Below are positions 25,901 through 32,891 of a stretch of DNA of 64,000 nucleotides, piece by piece. Every line of letters begins with the position of its first letter. Within the stretch, counting starts at the first letter, position 1. The notes beneath the pieces were generated by a model. That model searched no databases and was not told where the DNA came from. It saw only the letters and a list, made by a program, of their open reading frames with translations. Source of the stretch: an uncultured Bacteroidia bacterium (lineage in GTDB: Bacteria; Bacteroidota; Bacteroidia; Bacteroidales; UBA932). A program made the position numbers and the translations under genes. The stretch spans positions 1 to 64,000 of the forward strand of contig CADCHE010000005.1 of NCBI GenBank assembly GCA_902801205.1. Reading direction: 5' to 3'.

Positions 25901-25976
25901 CCGTCCGCGTCTGAGCAAATGCCGCGCCCATGCCAAGCACGAAGCACAGCAGCAAAGAGAATAACTTTTTACTCAT
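22968..25976 (-). CDS. SusC/RagA-family TonB-linked outer-membrane transporter
   Basis: The 1002-residue protein starts with a signal peptide (MSKKLFSLLLCFVLGMGAAFAQ). A carboxypeptidase-like regulatory domain follows (VSGTVTDASNGEPLYDATVL), then the plug with the SusC signature (IRVRGTSSINAGNEPLWVVDG, SITILKDAAAASVYGSRAAN), and a 22-strand barrel ending GGVEVSF. It imports ligands handed over by the SusD lipoprotein, using TonB energy. There is no N-terminal STN domain, so it does not itself signal to an anti-sigma factor. It is the first gene of a four-gene operon. The 254-bp upstream gap is AT-rich, with no canonical TAnnTTTG box but a cluster of ATCAATT motifs. Confidence 0.96.
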   Translation of the reverse strand: MSKKLFSLLLCFVLGMGAAFAQTRTVSGTVTDASNGEPLYDATVLLKGSTSTYTQTDNLGNFKITVPGNGVLVVSLMSYESQEVAIDGRTQINIALKPDAQFLEDAIVVAYGTVRREANTGSVSSVKNEQLASVPATSVDKMLSGKMAGVSITSGSGQPGSTSTIRVRGTSSINAGNEPLWVVDGIPVMAEDFRQLSNVGVGGGSSSTFINPNDIESITILKDAAAASVYGSRAANGVILVTTKSGKVGKAKFTARAKYGMSQLINDRNLRPLTGSELLEYRRVCAINAGFNPDDPSSQYYFPTSLLQNGTTNWYKELTRLGKLQEYEVNAQGGNDKGSFYSSLAFHDNQGVFYGQDYKRITARVNADYRLTRTLQAGAKVNVSYADSHSGQMGDLYYSNPQFAMWGIKPWTPLRNPDGTWNMNIPENSDTNPRAIAEYQTYNDEDYRFNGTFFLEWKPIEQLTFKTTNGAEVLADYSRQYWDPYTHKGTSALFTYWSRDNRYTTSNTAAYDDAWGDHNLHVLAGQEAFIDSYELLGLSSPNVDSAIPYPTTSTGAQDEGAYSFNETSLLSFFGVLNYNYANKYFFSSSIRHDGSSVFGENKRWGTFWSVGGSWNIAKENFFQAFTPYVNQLKLRASYGVNGNNNISAYRAYGVYATVTYNNFVGLAPSRAANPDLSWELNKTWNVGLDFGFFDNRITASVDYYNRLTDNMLLSKQVPYTTGFGSNFMNIGSLRNRGLEFQIDGTIIQNSDWLWTAGFNIAFNRSKVLDIGDSEYLVASDSRIDDTTATRIVKDRSLYTFYLRDWYGVNPSTGDGLWWTADGKLTSDVNRAQYIYTGSPEPKATGGFNTSLSWKGFNLSAWFDYAVGQKVLITNGYIDDGYDMTTNATTLSLNYWKKPGDTGVSPKPVAGQPGRYFVGYSTRFLQDGSYLRIKDVTLSYSLPEKLLSSTKFFNGVRVYVSALNPYTFHHLDALDPEVGILGNVQQGANSMVKSLIGGVEVSF

Positions 25977-26075
25977 AAGCTTAAAACTTTGTTAAACTTA
26001 ATATAATGAATGCAACAATTCCCTGTTTCATTCGTCTCCTTGTATAGGAAATTCTGTCAAAGGAACGAATAATTT

Positions 26076-26152
26076 ATCAATTATGCAAGAAATTGATTCT
26101 TTGACGATTTCTTGCCCGATAATTGATTTATATCGTTTAACAGAAATCAATT
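26076..26152. promoter_or_regulatory. Cluster of ATCAATT/AATTGAT motifs upstream of susC
   Basis: The heptamer occurs four times in 77 bp: ATCAATT at 26076 and 26146, and its complement AATTGAT at 26091 and 26121. The outer pair GAAATTGATT and AATCAATTTC also forms a longer inverted repeat. It lies 100-175 bp upstream of the susC start within an AT-rich gap that has no standard -7 box. A regulator-binding region is plausible; AT richness alone could also produce such matches. Confidence 0.35.
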
Positions 26153-26230
26153 TCCAGAGATTTGGAGCCAAAGGATTTTACATTTTCCAAAAACGGGTCC
26201 GGATATTTATAAAATGTAATGCAAAATAAT

Positions 26231-27325
26231 TTACTGTCCGCCCAATATTTTGTTCTGTTCGTCTACCGAAGCCTCGTGAATGGCAGTGAAAACGGCCGTC
26301 ACGAACGATTCTGACAGTCCGTACTCCGCCCCCCGGCGGATCATCCCGGCAAGCAGCGAATCCCACCGCGAAGCCTGTACGATGGCGATGTTGTGCGACT
26401 TCTTGAACTGGCCGATCTTGCGCGACACTTCCATCCGGGAACGCAGGGCGTCCAGCAGGTTCTCGTCGATGACGTCGATACGCGCGCGGAGTTGCTCGAT
26501 GTTCTCGTTGTACTCCTTGTCGTCGGTATCCTTGCGGCGGACCGTCAGGCTCTCCAGCAGGACCTTCAGGTCTTCGGGAAGGATCTGCTGCCCGGCATCG
26601 GAAAGGGCGCAGGAGGGGTCGCAGTGCGACTCGATCATCAGCCCCTCGAGCCCCAGGTCCATCGCCCGCTGTGACAACGGGAGCAAGTGCTCGCGCGCAC
26701 CGCCCATGTGGCTCGGATCCACGAAGAAGGGGACGTCCGGGTACCGGGTGCGCAACTCGACCGCCAGCTGCCAGCCGGGCGCGTTGCGGTACGGCAGGCG
26801 CTCCGTCGTCGAGAAGCCGCGGTGGATGACACCGAGTTTGCGCAGGCCTGCACGGCCCAGCCGCTCCAGGGCACCGATCCAGAGGTCGAGGTCGGGATTG
26901 ACGGGGTTCTTGACAAGCACGGGGATGTCGGTGTCCTGCAGGGCATCCGCGATCTCCTGCACCAGGAAGGGGTTCGCCGTGGTGCGCGCCCCGATCCATA
27001 CCATGTCGACACCGTACTTGATGCACTCGAAGACGTGCTTTTCGCAGGCCACCTCCGTGCAGACTTTCATGCCGAACTCCTGCTTCACCTTCTGGAGCCA
27101 CTTCAGCCCTTTCGTGCCCACGCCCTCGAAGGAGCCCGGGTGGGTGCGCGGCTTCCAGATGCCGGCGCGGAAGACGTGGATGCCGAAGGAGGCGAGCCCC
27201 TTCGCCGTCATCATCATCTGCAATTCAGATTCAGCGCTGCAGGGACCGGCGATGACAAGCGGGGGGATGCGCTCGTCGAAAAAGCCCCACTGCGATACGG
27301 GAATAATGTCCAATGTCCGTTCCAT
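26231..27325 (-). CDS. Bifunctional DAHP synthase / chorismate mutase
   Basis: Catalyses the first shikimate-pathway step (PEP plus erythrose 4-phosphate to DAHP) and the conversion of chorismate to prephenate. Residues 1-265 are the KDPG-like DAHP synthase: PLVIAGPCSAESELQM, FRAGIWKPRTHPGSFEGVG, GARTTANPFLVQE, FVDPSHMGG. The remaining 100 residues are an AroQ-type mutase helix bundle (NIEQLRARIDVIDENLLDAL, then SRMEVSRKIGQFKK). This fusion order is typical of Bacteroidota. It is the last gene of the phe/tyr operon. The C-terminal mutase may also provide feedback control by prephenate, as known for similar fusions. The start is clear from the conserved N-terminus. Confidence 0.96.
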   Translation of the reverse strand: MERTLDIIPVSQWGFFDERIPPLVIAGPCSAESELQMMMTAKGLASFGIHVFRAGIWKPRTHPGSFEGVGTKGLKWLQKVKQEFGMKVCTEVACEKHVFECIKYGVDMVWIGARTTANPFLVQEIADALQDTDIPVLVKNPVNPDLDLWIGALERLGRAGLRKLGVIHRGFSTTERLPYRNAPGWQLAVELRTRYPDVPFFVDPSHMGGAREHLLPLSQRAMDLGLEGLMIESHCDPSCALSDAGQQILPEDLKVLLESLTVRRKDTDDKEYNENIEQLRARIDVIDENLLDALRSRMEVSRKIGQFKKSHNIAIVQASRWDSLLAGMIRRGAEYGLSESFVTAVFTAIHEASVDEQNKILGGQ

Positions 27326-27345
27326 ATACCTTTATTATTAAATGA

Positions 27346-28233
27346 TTATCGGATGATTTTCTTGATGCGGTTGGCGTCGCGGATGAGCCGGTCCGTGCCC
27401 GCCTCGTCATAGTCCGCGATGGCTTGCCGGAACAGCTGCATCTTTTCGAGGTACGTATCGATCACATGCAGGACGTTGTCGCGGTTCTGCATCAGGATCG
27501 GCACCCACATCTCGGGGGAACTCTTCGCCAGGCGGACCGTGGAAGAAAAACCGCCGGAGGCCAGGTCGAAGATGTGCTTCTCGTCGCGTTCCTTCTCCAG
27601 GACCGTGAGGGCGAGGGCGAAGGATGTCACGTGGGAGATGTGCGAGACATAGGCCGTGTGGATGTCATGCTGGTCGGCGGCCATGTAGATCGGGCGCATG
27701 CCCAGCGTATCATAGAGGCGTTCCGCAAGGGCGACGGCCGCCGGGTCGGACTCCTCCGCATTGGCGAAGATGCACGCCCGCGAATCGAAGAGGTTCGGCT
27801 GGGCCGCCCACGGGCCGCTGTACTCGGTGCCGGCCATCGGATGCGTCGCCACGTAACGCCGGCGCAGCGGATGGTAATGCACGCACCGGACGATCTGCCC
27901 CTTGGTCGAGCAGGTGTCCAGCACCGTCTTGGAGCGAGCCTGCGTCTCCGCCAGGCGGTCGAGGATCCGCGGCAGGAGCGCTACGGCGGCGCCCACGGGC
28001 ACGGCCAGGACGATGACGTCGCTCCGGTCGATGCAGTCTTCCAGGGAGACGACCTCGTCGACGAGCCCGATCTTTTCCGCGGCGGATGCGTTTACGCAGT
28101 CCGCTTCCACGCCCAGGATCCGCGCAGCGAAACCGCGGCGCTTCAAGTCGATGGCCATCGAGCCGCCGATAAGGCCGAGACCGATGATACCGACGGTTTG
28201 CTGCGGCTCACTCTGTATCTTGTTCTGTTCCAT
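27346..28233 (-). CDS. tyrA: Prephenate dehydrogenase
   Basis: Oxidatively decarboxylates prephenate to 4-hydroxyphenylpyruvate for tyrosine synthesis. The 295-residue protein has an N-terminal NAD(P)-binding Rossmann motif (VGIIGLGLIGGSMAIDLKRR), then DVIVLAVPVGAAVALL and TVLDTCSTKGQIV. The TyrA signature HPMAGTEYSGPWAA carries the catalytic His region, and the helical C-terminal domain includes HISHVTSFALALTVLE. No chorismate mutase or ACT domain is attached, consistent with the mutase being fused to DAHP synthase next door. It lies 20 bp upstream of that gene and 12 bp after the aminotransferase gene. Confidence 0.95.
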   Translation of the reverse strand: MEQNKIQSEPQQTVGIIGLGLIGGSMAIDLKRRGFAARILGVEADCVNASAAEKIGLVDEVVSLEDCIDRSDVIVLAVPVGAAVALLPRILDRLAETQARSKTVLDTCSTKGQIVRCVHYHPLRRRYVATHPMAGTEYSGPWAAQPNLFDSRACIFANAEESDPAAVALAERLYDTLGMRPIYMAADQHDIHTAYVSHISHVTSFALALTVLEKERDEKHIFDLASGGFSSTVRLAKSSPEMWVPILMQNRDNVLHVIDTYLEKMQLFRQAIADYDEAGTDRLIRDANRIKKIIR

Positions 28234-28245
28234 ATATTTCCTGTT

Positions 28246-29451
28246 CTATAAATGCAACTTCGAGACGATCCGTTCCCGCGCCTCCTGCAAGACGGGGACA
28301 CGCGCGCAGAGGGAGATGCGGATATACGACCGGCCGTTCTTTCCGAAGATGAATCCCGGAGTGATGAAGACGCCCGCCTCCCCGAGGATGCGGTCACTGA
28401 GCACCTCGCCCGCGGAACGCTCCCCGTCGCCCGCTCCAGGCACCCGTCCCCACAGGAACAGGCCGGCGGAATGGGCGTCGTAACGGACGCCGAGCGCGTC
28501 GAAGATCCGGCCGGCTTCGACCCGGCGCCGAGCATACTCCCGGTTGAGGGCGTCGAACCACTCCGGTCCCTGGGACAGCGCCTCCACCGCCGCAAGCTGC
28601 AACGGCTTGAACATGCCCGAATCCATCTGGCTCTTCACCTTCAACACCTCGGCGACCAGTTCCTTCGCCCCGGCAACCATGCCGATGCGCCAGCCTGACA
28701 TGTTGTGCGCCTTGCTGAGCGAGTTGAGTTCCAACACACAGCCGGAGGCCCCTTGCGCCGCCAGGATCGATCCCGGCTCCGGATTGAGGATGAAGGAATA
28801 GGGATTGTCGTTGACGACGAGGATGCCGTGGTCGCGCGCGAAGGCGGCCAGGCGGTCGTACAGCTGCGGGCTCGCCTTGGCGCCGGTAGGCATGTGCGGA
28901 TAGTTGGTCCACATCAGCTTGACGCCACGGAGGTCCATCCGCTCCAGCGCATCGAAATCCGGCCACCAGCCGTTCTCCTCCCGCAGGTCGTAGGGGATGA
29001 TTTCGGCCTCCACCAGCCGCGACGCGGAGGAATAGGTAGGATACCCGGGGTCGGGCACCAGGACCTTGTCTCCGGGATCGACGAAGGCCATGGAGATCAG
29101 CAGGATGCCCTCCTTGGAGCCCACGAGGGGCTGAATCTCGCAGGACGGGTCGAGGGTGACGCCGTAGTAACGGGCGTACCACCGGGCGAAGGCCTCGCGC
29201 AGGGCGGGCAGGCCGACATAGCTCTGGTAGGCATGGTTGCCGGGTTCGCGGGCGGAGGCCACGAGGGCCTCGATGGCGGGCTGCGGCGGCATGCCGTCGG
29301 GGGCGCCGATGCCCAGGTTGATCACCCGGGGCTCGCCGCGGCCTTGCCGGGCGGCATTCAGCGCATCGATCTCGCGCAGTTTCCGCGAGAAGTAATATTC
29401 CCGGACCGAAGCGGTCCGGCGGGCAGGCTGTATGATCATCTTGTCAGTCAT
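28246..29451 (-). CDS. Class I/II PLP-dependent aminotransferase, probably aromatic
   Basis: Expected to transaminate phenylpyruvate and 4-hydroxyphenylpyruvate to Phe and Tyr, given its place between pheA and tyrA. Fold-type I motifs are clear: INLGIGAPDGMPPQPAIEAL, YQSYVGLPALREAFARWY, NYPHMPTGAKAS, and the PLP-lysine site LNSLSKAHNMSGWRIG, with the distal Arg in SYIRISLC. Length is about 400 residues. The subfamily resembles LL-DAP aminotransferase-like enzymes found in Bacteroidota phe/tyr operons, so a side role in other transaminations is possible. The start at 29451 overlaps the end of pheA by 8 bp; an ATG at 29457 is in frame too. Confidence 0.85.
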   Translation of the reverse strand: MTDKMIIQPARRTASVREYYFSRKLREIDALNAARQGRGEPRVINLGIGAPDGMPPQPAIEALVASAREPGNHAYQSYVGLPALREAFARWYARYYGVTLDPSCEIQPLVGSKEGILLISMAFVDPGDKVLVPDPGYPTYSSASRLVEAEIIPYDLREENGWWPDFDALERMDLRGVKLMWTNYPHMPTGAKASPQLYDRLAAFARDHGILVVNDNPYSFILNPEPGSILAAQGASGCVLELNSLSKAHNMSGWRIGMVAGAKELVAEVLKVKSQMDSGMFKPLQLAAVEALSQGPEWFDALNREYARRRVEAGRIFDALGVRYDAHSAGLFLWGRVPGAGDGERSAGEVLSDRILGEAGVFITPGFIFGKNGRSYIRISLCARVPVLQEARERIVSKLHL

Positions 29452-30286
29452 TTTCATTTTCGCACCGTTTGTATTCTCCCAGGATCCGCAGGTCGGCCAT
29501 CAGGGGCTTCACGGCCCGCAGCGCCTGGCGGTAGCGGTCGTAGGCGCCGAACCGGATGTCGGCATAAAAGAAATACTGCCACTGGACACCGGGGATGGGC
29601 AGCGACTGGATCCGGGTGAGGTTCATGTCGTAGAACGACAGGATGGTGAGCACCTGGGCGAGCGAACCGGGCTTGTGGGGCAGCGTGAAACAGAGCGACG
29701 CCTTGTCGATGGCGCGGCGGGGCGTTTCGACGGCCTCGTCGAGGATGAGGAAGCGGGTGAAATTCTGCTTGTACGTCTCGATGCTCCGGGCGAGGATCTC
29801 GAGGCCGAAGCGTTCCGCCGCCAGGACGGACGCCACGGCGCCGACGCCCCGGAGGCCTTCGCGGGCGACCTGCGCCGCGCTTCCGGCGGTGTCTTCCGAC
29901 TCCACCATCGTGATCCACGGGCACTGCTGCTCGAAGTACTGCCGCGTCTGGTTGATGGCCATGTAATGCGTCCGCACTTCGCGGATGTCTTCCAGCCGCT
30001 GGCCGGGCAGGGCCATCAGGTTCTGGTGGATAGGGATGTAGATCTCGCCCGTGATCCGGTACGGATGGGCGCGCAGCAACTCGAAATTGGGCAGCAGTCC
30101 GCCGGAGATCGTGTTCTCGATCGCCATCACCGCAGCATCGGCCCGGCCATCGTCCATCGCACGGAACAGATCGGCGAAGGTTCCGCATTCCACCACATCG
30201 ACCTGCTCGTCACGGGCCGCATAGAACCGCTGCGCCGCCTCCTCGTGGAAACTGCCCCGGTATCCTTGAATCGCAATCCTTTTCAT
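29444..30286 (-). CDS. pheA: Prephenate dehydratase
   Basis: Converts prephenate to phenylpyruvate. The 280-residue protein has the PDT domain (RIAIQGYRGSFHEEAAQRFY, AVMAIENTISGGLLPNFELL, and the TRF motif in QNFTRFLIL) followed by a C-terminal ACT domain (ASLCFTLPHKPGSLAQVLTI, then LTRIQSLPIPG), which is the phenylalanine-binding regulatory site. I set the start at MKRIAIQG (30286). The longer reading from 30355 would place the terminator hairpin at 30306-30330 inside the gene. It is the first structural gene of the phe/tyr operon, preceded by a leader peptide and terminator that look like an attenuator. Confidence 0.95.
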   Translation of the reverse strand: MKRIAIQGYRGSFHEEAAQRFYAARDEQVDVVECGTFADLFRAMDDGRADAAVMAIENTISGGLLPNFELLRAHPYRITGEIYIPIHQNLMALPGQRLEDIREVRTHYMAINQTRQYFEQQCPWITMVESEDTAGSAAQVAREGLRGVGAVASVLAAERFGLEILARSIETYKQNFTRFLILDEAVETPRRAIDKASLCFTLPHKPGSLAQVLTILSFYDMNLTRIQSLPIPGVQWQYFFYADIRFGAYDRYRQALRAVKPLMADLRILGEYKRCENEND

Positions 30287-30298
30287 CTTCTGTCCATC

Positions 30299-30330
30299 AA
30301 AAAAAGCTGCCCGGCAAAATCCCGGACAGC
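30299..30330 (-). terminator. Attenuator terminator of the phe/tyr operon
   Basis: On the minus strand GCTGTCCGG and CCGGGCAGC pair around GATTTTG, followed by seven Ts (complement of 30299-30305), 13 bp before the pheA ATG. The 5' arm can instead pair with CCGGACGGC in the leader (about 30373-30381) through nine contiguous pairs with one G-U, giving a mutually exclusive antiterminator. If it is not an attenuator, it would simply be the terminator of pyrH-frr. Confidence 0.75.
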
Positions 30331-30361
30331 CCTGTTTCGCAATCGCATGGTTCACGCCATA

Positions 30362-30442
30362 TTACTGCACGCCGTCCGGCCTATCATCTCCGAGATAATA
30401 GAACCCAAAATAGAACGCGCAGTAAAATCGTGTACCAGGCAT
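30362..30442 (-). CDS. Phe/Tyr-rich leader peptide of the phe/tyr operon (26 aa)
   Basis: A 26-codon open frame starts seven bases after a good -7 box and ends with TAA 75 bp before pheA. Residues 6-16 read FYCAFYFGFYY: four Phe and four Tyr in eleven codons, exactly the two amino acids whose synthesis the operon serves. That composition is the hallmark of attenuation leader peptides such as those of pheA and trp operons. The Tyr-Tyr codons are followed by a small hairpin (UAUUAUCU / GAGAUGAUA region), then by a segment able to pair with the terminator's 5' arm. A ribosome stalled on these codons would leave that segment free; one that reaches the stop codon would cover it. The mechanism is inferred, but the peptide is directly visible. 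Confidence 0.8.
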   Translation of the reverse strand: MPGTRFYCAFYFGFYYLGDDRPDGVQ

Positions 30443-30449
30443 AACACTG

Positions 30450-30457
30450 CAAATATA
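30450..30457 (-). promoter_or_regulatory. -7 box of the phe/tyr operon
   Basis: TATATTTG on the minus strand. The expected transcription start lies two to three bases before the leader-peptide ATG, so the leader peptide would be translated from a nearly leaderless mRNA. The box lies 22 bp past the frr stop codon. Confidence 0.65.
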
Positions 30458-30479
30458 GGAAAATATCCGAAAGGTGGAA

Positions 30480-31049
30480 CTATACCGTCATAATTTCTTT
30501 TTCCTTGGCGGCAACCATCTCGTCCACTTTCTTGGTGTGGGTGTCGGTCACCTTCTGGACCTCGGTCTCCCCTTCTCCGCGGACATCTTCCGAGAAATCA
30601 CCGGCCTTTTCGGCCTTCTTCAGTGCATCGACGGCGTCGCGGCGGCAGTTGCGGATGGCGATCTTGGTATTCTCGCCGGCCGCCTTCGCCTTCTTGATCA
30701 ACTCCTTGCGGCGTTCCTCCGTAAGCGGCGGGATGGGGCAGCGGATGACCTCGCCGTTGTTCTGCGGGGTGAAGCCCAGGTTCGCGGCCATGATGGCCTT
30801 CTCGATCACGGGAATCATGCTCCGCTCCCACGGCTGGATCGCGATGGTCCGTGCGTCGGGCGTCGTGACGGAAGCGACCTGCGGGACCGGCGTCGCGGTA
30901 CCGTAATAGTCCACCGTCACATTGTTGAGGATGGAAGGATTGGCCTTGCCGACCCGATAGGTCTTGAGGTCCTCCTCCAGGAAGGCGACAGCATCCATCA
31001 TCTTGTCGGAAGCGTTGCCCAGGATTTCTTTGGCTTTCTCTGTCAACAT
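30480..31049 (-). CDS. frr: Ribosome recycling factor
   Basis: Works with EF-G to split post-termination ribosomes. The 189-residue length is close to the usual 185, and the sequence carries the family landmarks: KTYRVGKANPSILNNVTVDYYG, ATPVPQVASVTTPDARTIAI, QPWERSMIPVIEKAIMAANL, and LTEERRKELIKKAKAAGE. The two-domain triple-helix/beta layout is intact. It follows pyrH by 23 bp, a common bacterial pairing (pyrH-frr). I see no separate terminator before the phe/tyr promoter at 30450-30457. Read-through from frr would therefore pass through the attenuator hairpin at 30306-30330, which may serve both transcripts. Confidence 0.97.
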   Translation of the reverse strand: MLTEKAKEILGNASDKMMDAVAFLEEDLKTYRVGKANPSILNNVTVDYYGTATPVPQVASVTTPDARTIAIQPWERSMIPVIEKAIMAANLGFTPQNNGEVIRCPIPPLTEERRKELIKKAKAAGENTKIAIRNCRRDAVDALKKAEKAGDFSEDVRGEGETEVQKVTDTHTKKVDEMVAAKEKEIMTV

Positions 31050-31072
31050 GGTCTTATGATCTTGATTTCTGA

Positions 31073-31780
31073 TTATTTATGCACGAGGGTTCCGACTTTT
31101 CCGCCGCGGACGAGCTGCGTCAGGTTGCCCGCCTGGCCGATGTCGAAGACGATGACCGGCATGTTCCCTTCGCTGCAGAGCGCGAAGGCCGTCTGGTCCA
31201 TCACCTTCAGATGACGGGAGAGGGCTTCGTCGAAGGTAAGCGTATCGTAACGGACGGCGGAAGGGTCCTTTTCGGGGTCGGCGGTATAGACGCCGTCCAC
31301 CCGCGTTCCCTTGAGCAGGGCGTCCGCCCCGATCTCGAGGGCGCGGAGCGCCGCACCGGAATCCGTCGTGAAGAAAGGATTCCCGGTCCCGCCCGCGATC
31401 AGCGCCACACCGCCATTCTCGAGAAGACGGACGGCATTGTCACGGTTGTAATAGCGCACCAGCGGCTCCATGGGTGTGGCGGAGAAGACTTCCGCAGCGA
31501 CGCCTTCGTCTTTGATGAACTGACTGAGCGCCAATGCGTTGATAATCGTCGCCAGCATGCCCATCCGGTCGCCTTCCACGCGGTCGAAGCCCTTGTCGAG
31601 GCCCTGCAGGCCGCGGAAGATGTTGCCGCCGCCGTTCACGACGGCCACTTGCAGACCGGCCTTCGCCGCATCTGCGATTTCCTTCGAAAACTTCCTGAGA
31701 CTGTCGGTGTCCAGGCCCCGGCCCTGCGGCCCGCCCAGGCTTTCGCCGCTCAATTTCAATAAAACGCGTTTGTACATCAT
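31073..31780 (-). CDS. pyrH: UMP kinase
   Basis: Phosphorylates UMP to UDP. The 235-residue protein shows the amino-acid-kinase fold of bacterial PyrH: YKRVLLKLSGESLGG at the N-terminus, VAVVNGGGNIFRG, GDRMGMLATIINALAL, ALIAGGTGNPFFTTDS for the nucleotide site, and MDQTAFALCSEGNMPVIVF near the end. The start is taken at the ATG at 31780 (MMYKR...), with 31777 equally likely; the longer reading from 31795 would begin at the transcription start. A -7 box lies at 31801-31808. It is the first gene of the pyrH-frr unit. Confidence 0.97.
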   Translation of the reverse strand: MMYKRVLLKLSGESLGGPQGRGLDTDSLRKFSKEIADAAKAGLQVAVVNGGGNIFRGLQGLDKGFDRVEGDRMGMLATIINALALSQFIKDEGVAAEVFSATPMEPLVRYYNRDNAVRLLENGGVALIAGGTGNPFFTTDSGAALRALEIGADALLKGTRVDGVYTADPEKDPSAVRYDTLTFDEALSRHLKVMDQTAFALCSEGNMPVIVFDIGQAGNLTQLVRGGKVGTLVHK

Positions 31781-31800
31781 GCTTTTACGTTCCAATCAGA

Positions 31801-31808
31801 CAAAAATA
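31801..31808 (-). promoter_or_regulatory. -7 box of pyrH-frr
   Basis: TATTTTTG on the minus strand, about 20 bp before the pyrH start. Confidence 0.6.
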
Positions 31809-31840
31809 AGTATTTTTCCGTAATTGCAAAAGAGTTCCCC

Positions 31841-32854
31841 TTATAGACGTATGCCCAGCCCGACGGAAAAGACCGGCGGGAACGGTCCGGCGGCGGGGCG
31901 GGGCATCAGCCAGGAGACGCCGCCCAGCAGGCAGCACCGGCCCCGGGAGAAGAGGACGCCTGCGTCCAGGGACGGTCCGGAGGCGGAATAATCCGACACG
32001 CGCGCCCAGGCCCCCGTGTCGTCCCGCCAGGCGAGGACCGACGTACCGAATCCGGCGCCGGCGTAAACGTCCAGCCAGGGAAGCAGGGCGCGGACGACGC
32101 CGCAGGAAAGGTTCCATTCTCCCAGCCGCACACTGCCGTCGGGACGGAACCGTCCGCCGGAGGTGCGCCAGCCGTCCGACGTGCATTCGTACGCCGTCCC
32201 GGTCGGCGAAAAGCCGGTCCGCGCAGCGACATACCCGCCCCAGCGGCCACGCAGGCACTGCAGGTGGAGGCCTCCCTGCCAGGAATCGCCCAAAGCGGAG
32301 AGCGCGACGGCCGCCACGTGCAATGCTGGGCCGGGGGCGGCGGGCGCCATGGAGGGATGGCTTTCACCGGCGAGACAGGCAGGGCTTTCCGACCCTGACG
32401 CCCGGCCGGGAGGCATCGGTGCGGCGGCGGGGAGGATGCCCGGCCACGGGGGGCGGACGGGTCTTTCGGGCTTGGCGGGGATGGCGGGACGGCCGGAGGC
32501 TTCGGGCGGCCGGGGCGACACAGGGCGCTCCGGCTCACGGACAGGAGGTTCCGGCTCCGCCGCCGCTTCTCCCAGATAGGAGGCCCGGATCCGGGCGTAG
32601 CGCTCCCGCTGGGCGGGGGTCATCTTCCCGGAAGCCTGCCGGAGAATGCCGCGCAGACGGACGAGTTCCGTCAACAACGCCGTCACCTCCTGCCGGGCGA
32701 CCACCTCGCCGGAAGCGCGAGAACGGAGGTCACGGCAGCGGAGGGCGATCTGTTCATATTTGTCCAGCACGGCGTCCCAATCCTCCTGCGCACGAAGCAG
32801 CGGGGAGGAAAGCAGCAATCCTGCCAGCAAGATGAACCTGAAAAACCGCATCAT
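31841..32854 (-). CDS. Secreted protein with Pro-rich linker and C-terminal barrel-like domain; unknown function
   Basis: The 337-residue protein has a signal peptide (MMRFFRFILLAGLLLSSPLLRAQ). A helical segment at about 25-90 follows (LDKYEQIALRCRDLRSRASG, later MTPAQRERYARIRASYLG). A proline-, glutamate- and arginine-rich linker spans about 95-160. The C-terminal region has alternating hydrophobic/aromatic strands with Gly (WGGYVAARTGFSP, LDVYAGAGFGTSVLAW) ending in FSVGLGIRL, like an outer-membrane barrel. It may therefore place a periplasmic coiled region under a barrel anchor. I recognise no named family. It is divergent from the Ser/Thr kinase gene across only 37 bp, so shared regulation or function is possible. 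Confidence 0.65.
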   Translation of the reverse strand: MMRFFRFILLAGLLLSSPLLRAQEDWDAVLDKYEQIALRCRDLRSRASGEVVARQEVTALLTELVRLRGILRQASGKMTPAQRERYARIRASYLGEAAAEPEPPVREPERPVSPRPPEASGRPAIPAKPERPVRPPWPGILPAAAPMPPGRASGSESPACLAGESHPSMAPAAPGPALHVAAVALSALGDSWQGGLHLQCLRGRWGGYVAARTGFSPTGTAYECTSDGWRTSGGRFRPDGSVRLGEWNLSCGVVRALLPWLDVYAGAGFGTSVLAWRDDTGAWARVSDYSASGPSLDAGVLFSRGRCCLLGGVSWLMPRPAAGPFPPVFSVGLGIRL

Positions 32855-32877
32855 CCTCTAAAATACATAAAATTGAC

Positions 32878-32885
32878 TAACTTTG
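32878..32885 (+). promoter_or_regulatory. -7 box of the Ser/Thr kinase gene
   Basis: TAACTTTG lies six bases before the ATG at 32892, so the transcript would be leaderless or nearly so. On the opposite strand TATTTTAG at 32858-32865 may serve the divergent gene. Confidence 0.55.
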
Positions 32886-32891
32886 GCTCCG

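Noticed and set aside
22812-25964. A 1050-codon plus-strand frame
   Set aside because: Antisense to a well-supported susC with the same low-complexity shadow composition.
30287-30355. A 23-residue N-terminal extension of pheA
   Set aside because: It would run through the terminator hairpin at 30306-30330 and has no counterpart in prephenate dehydratases, which begin at the MKRIAIQG-type sequence.
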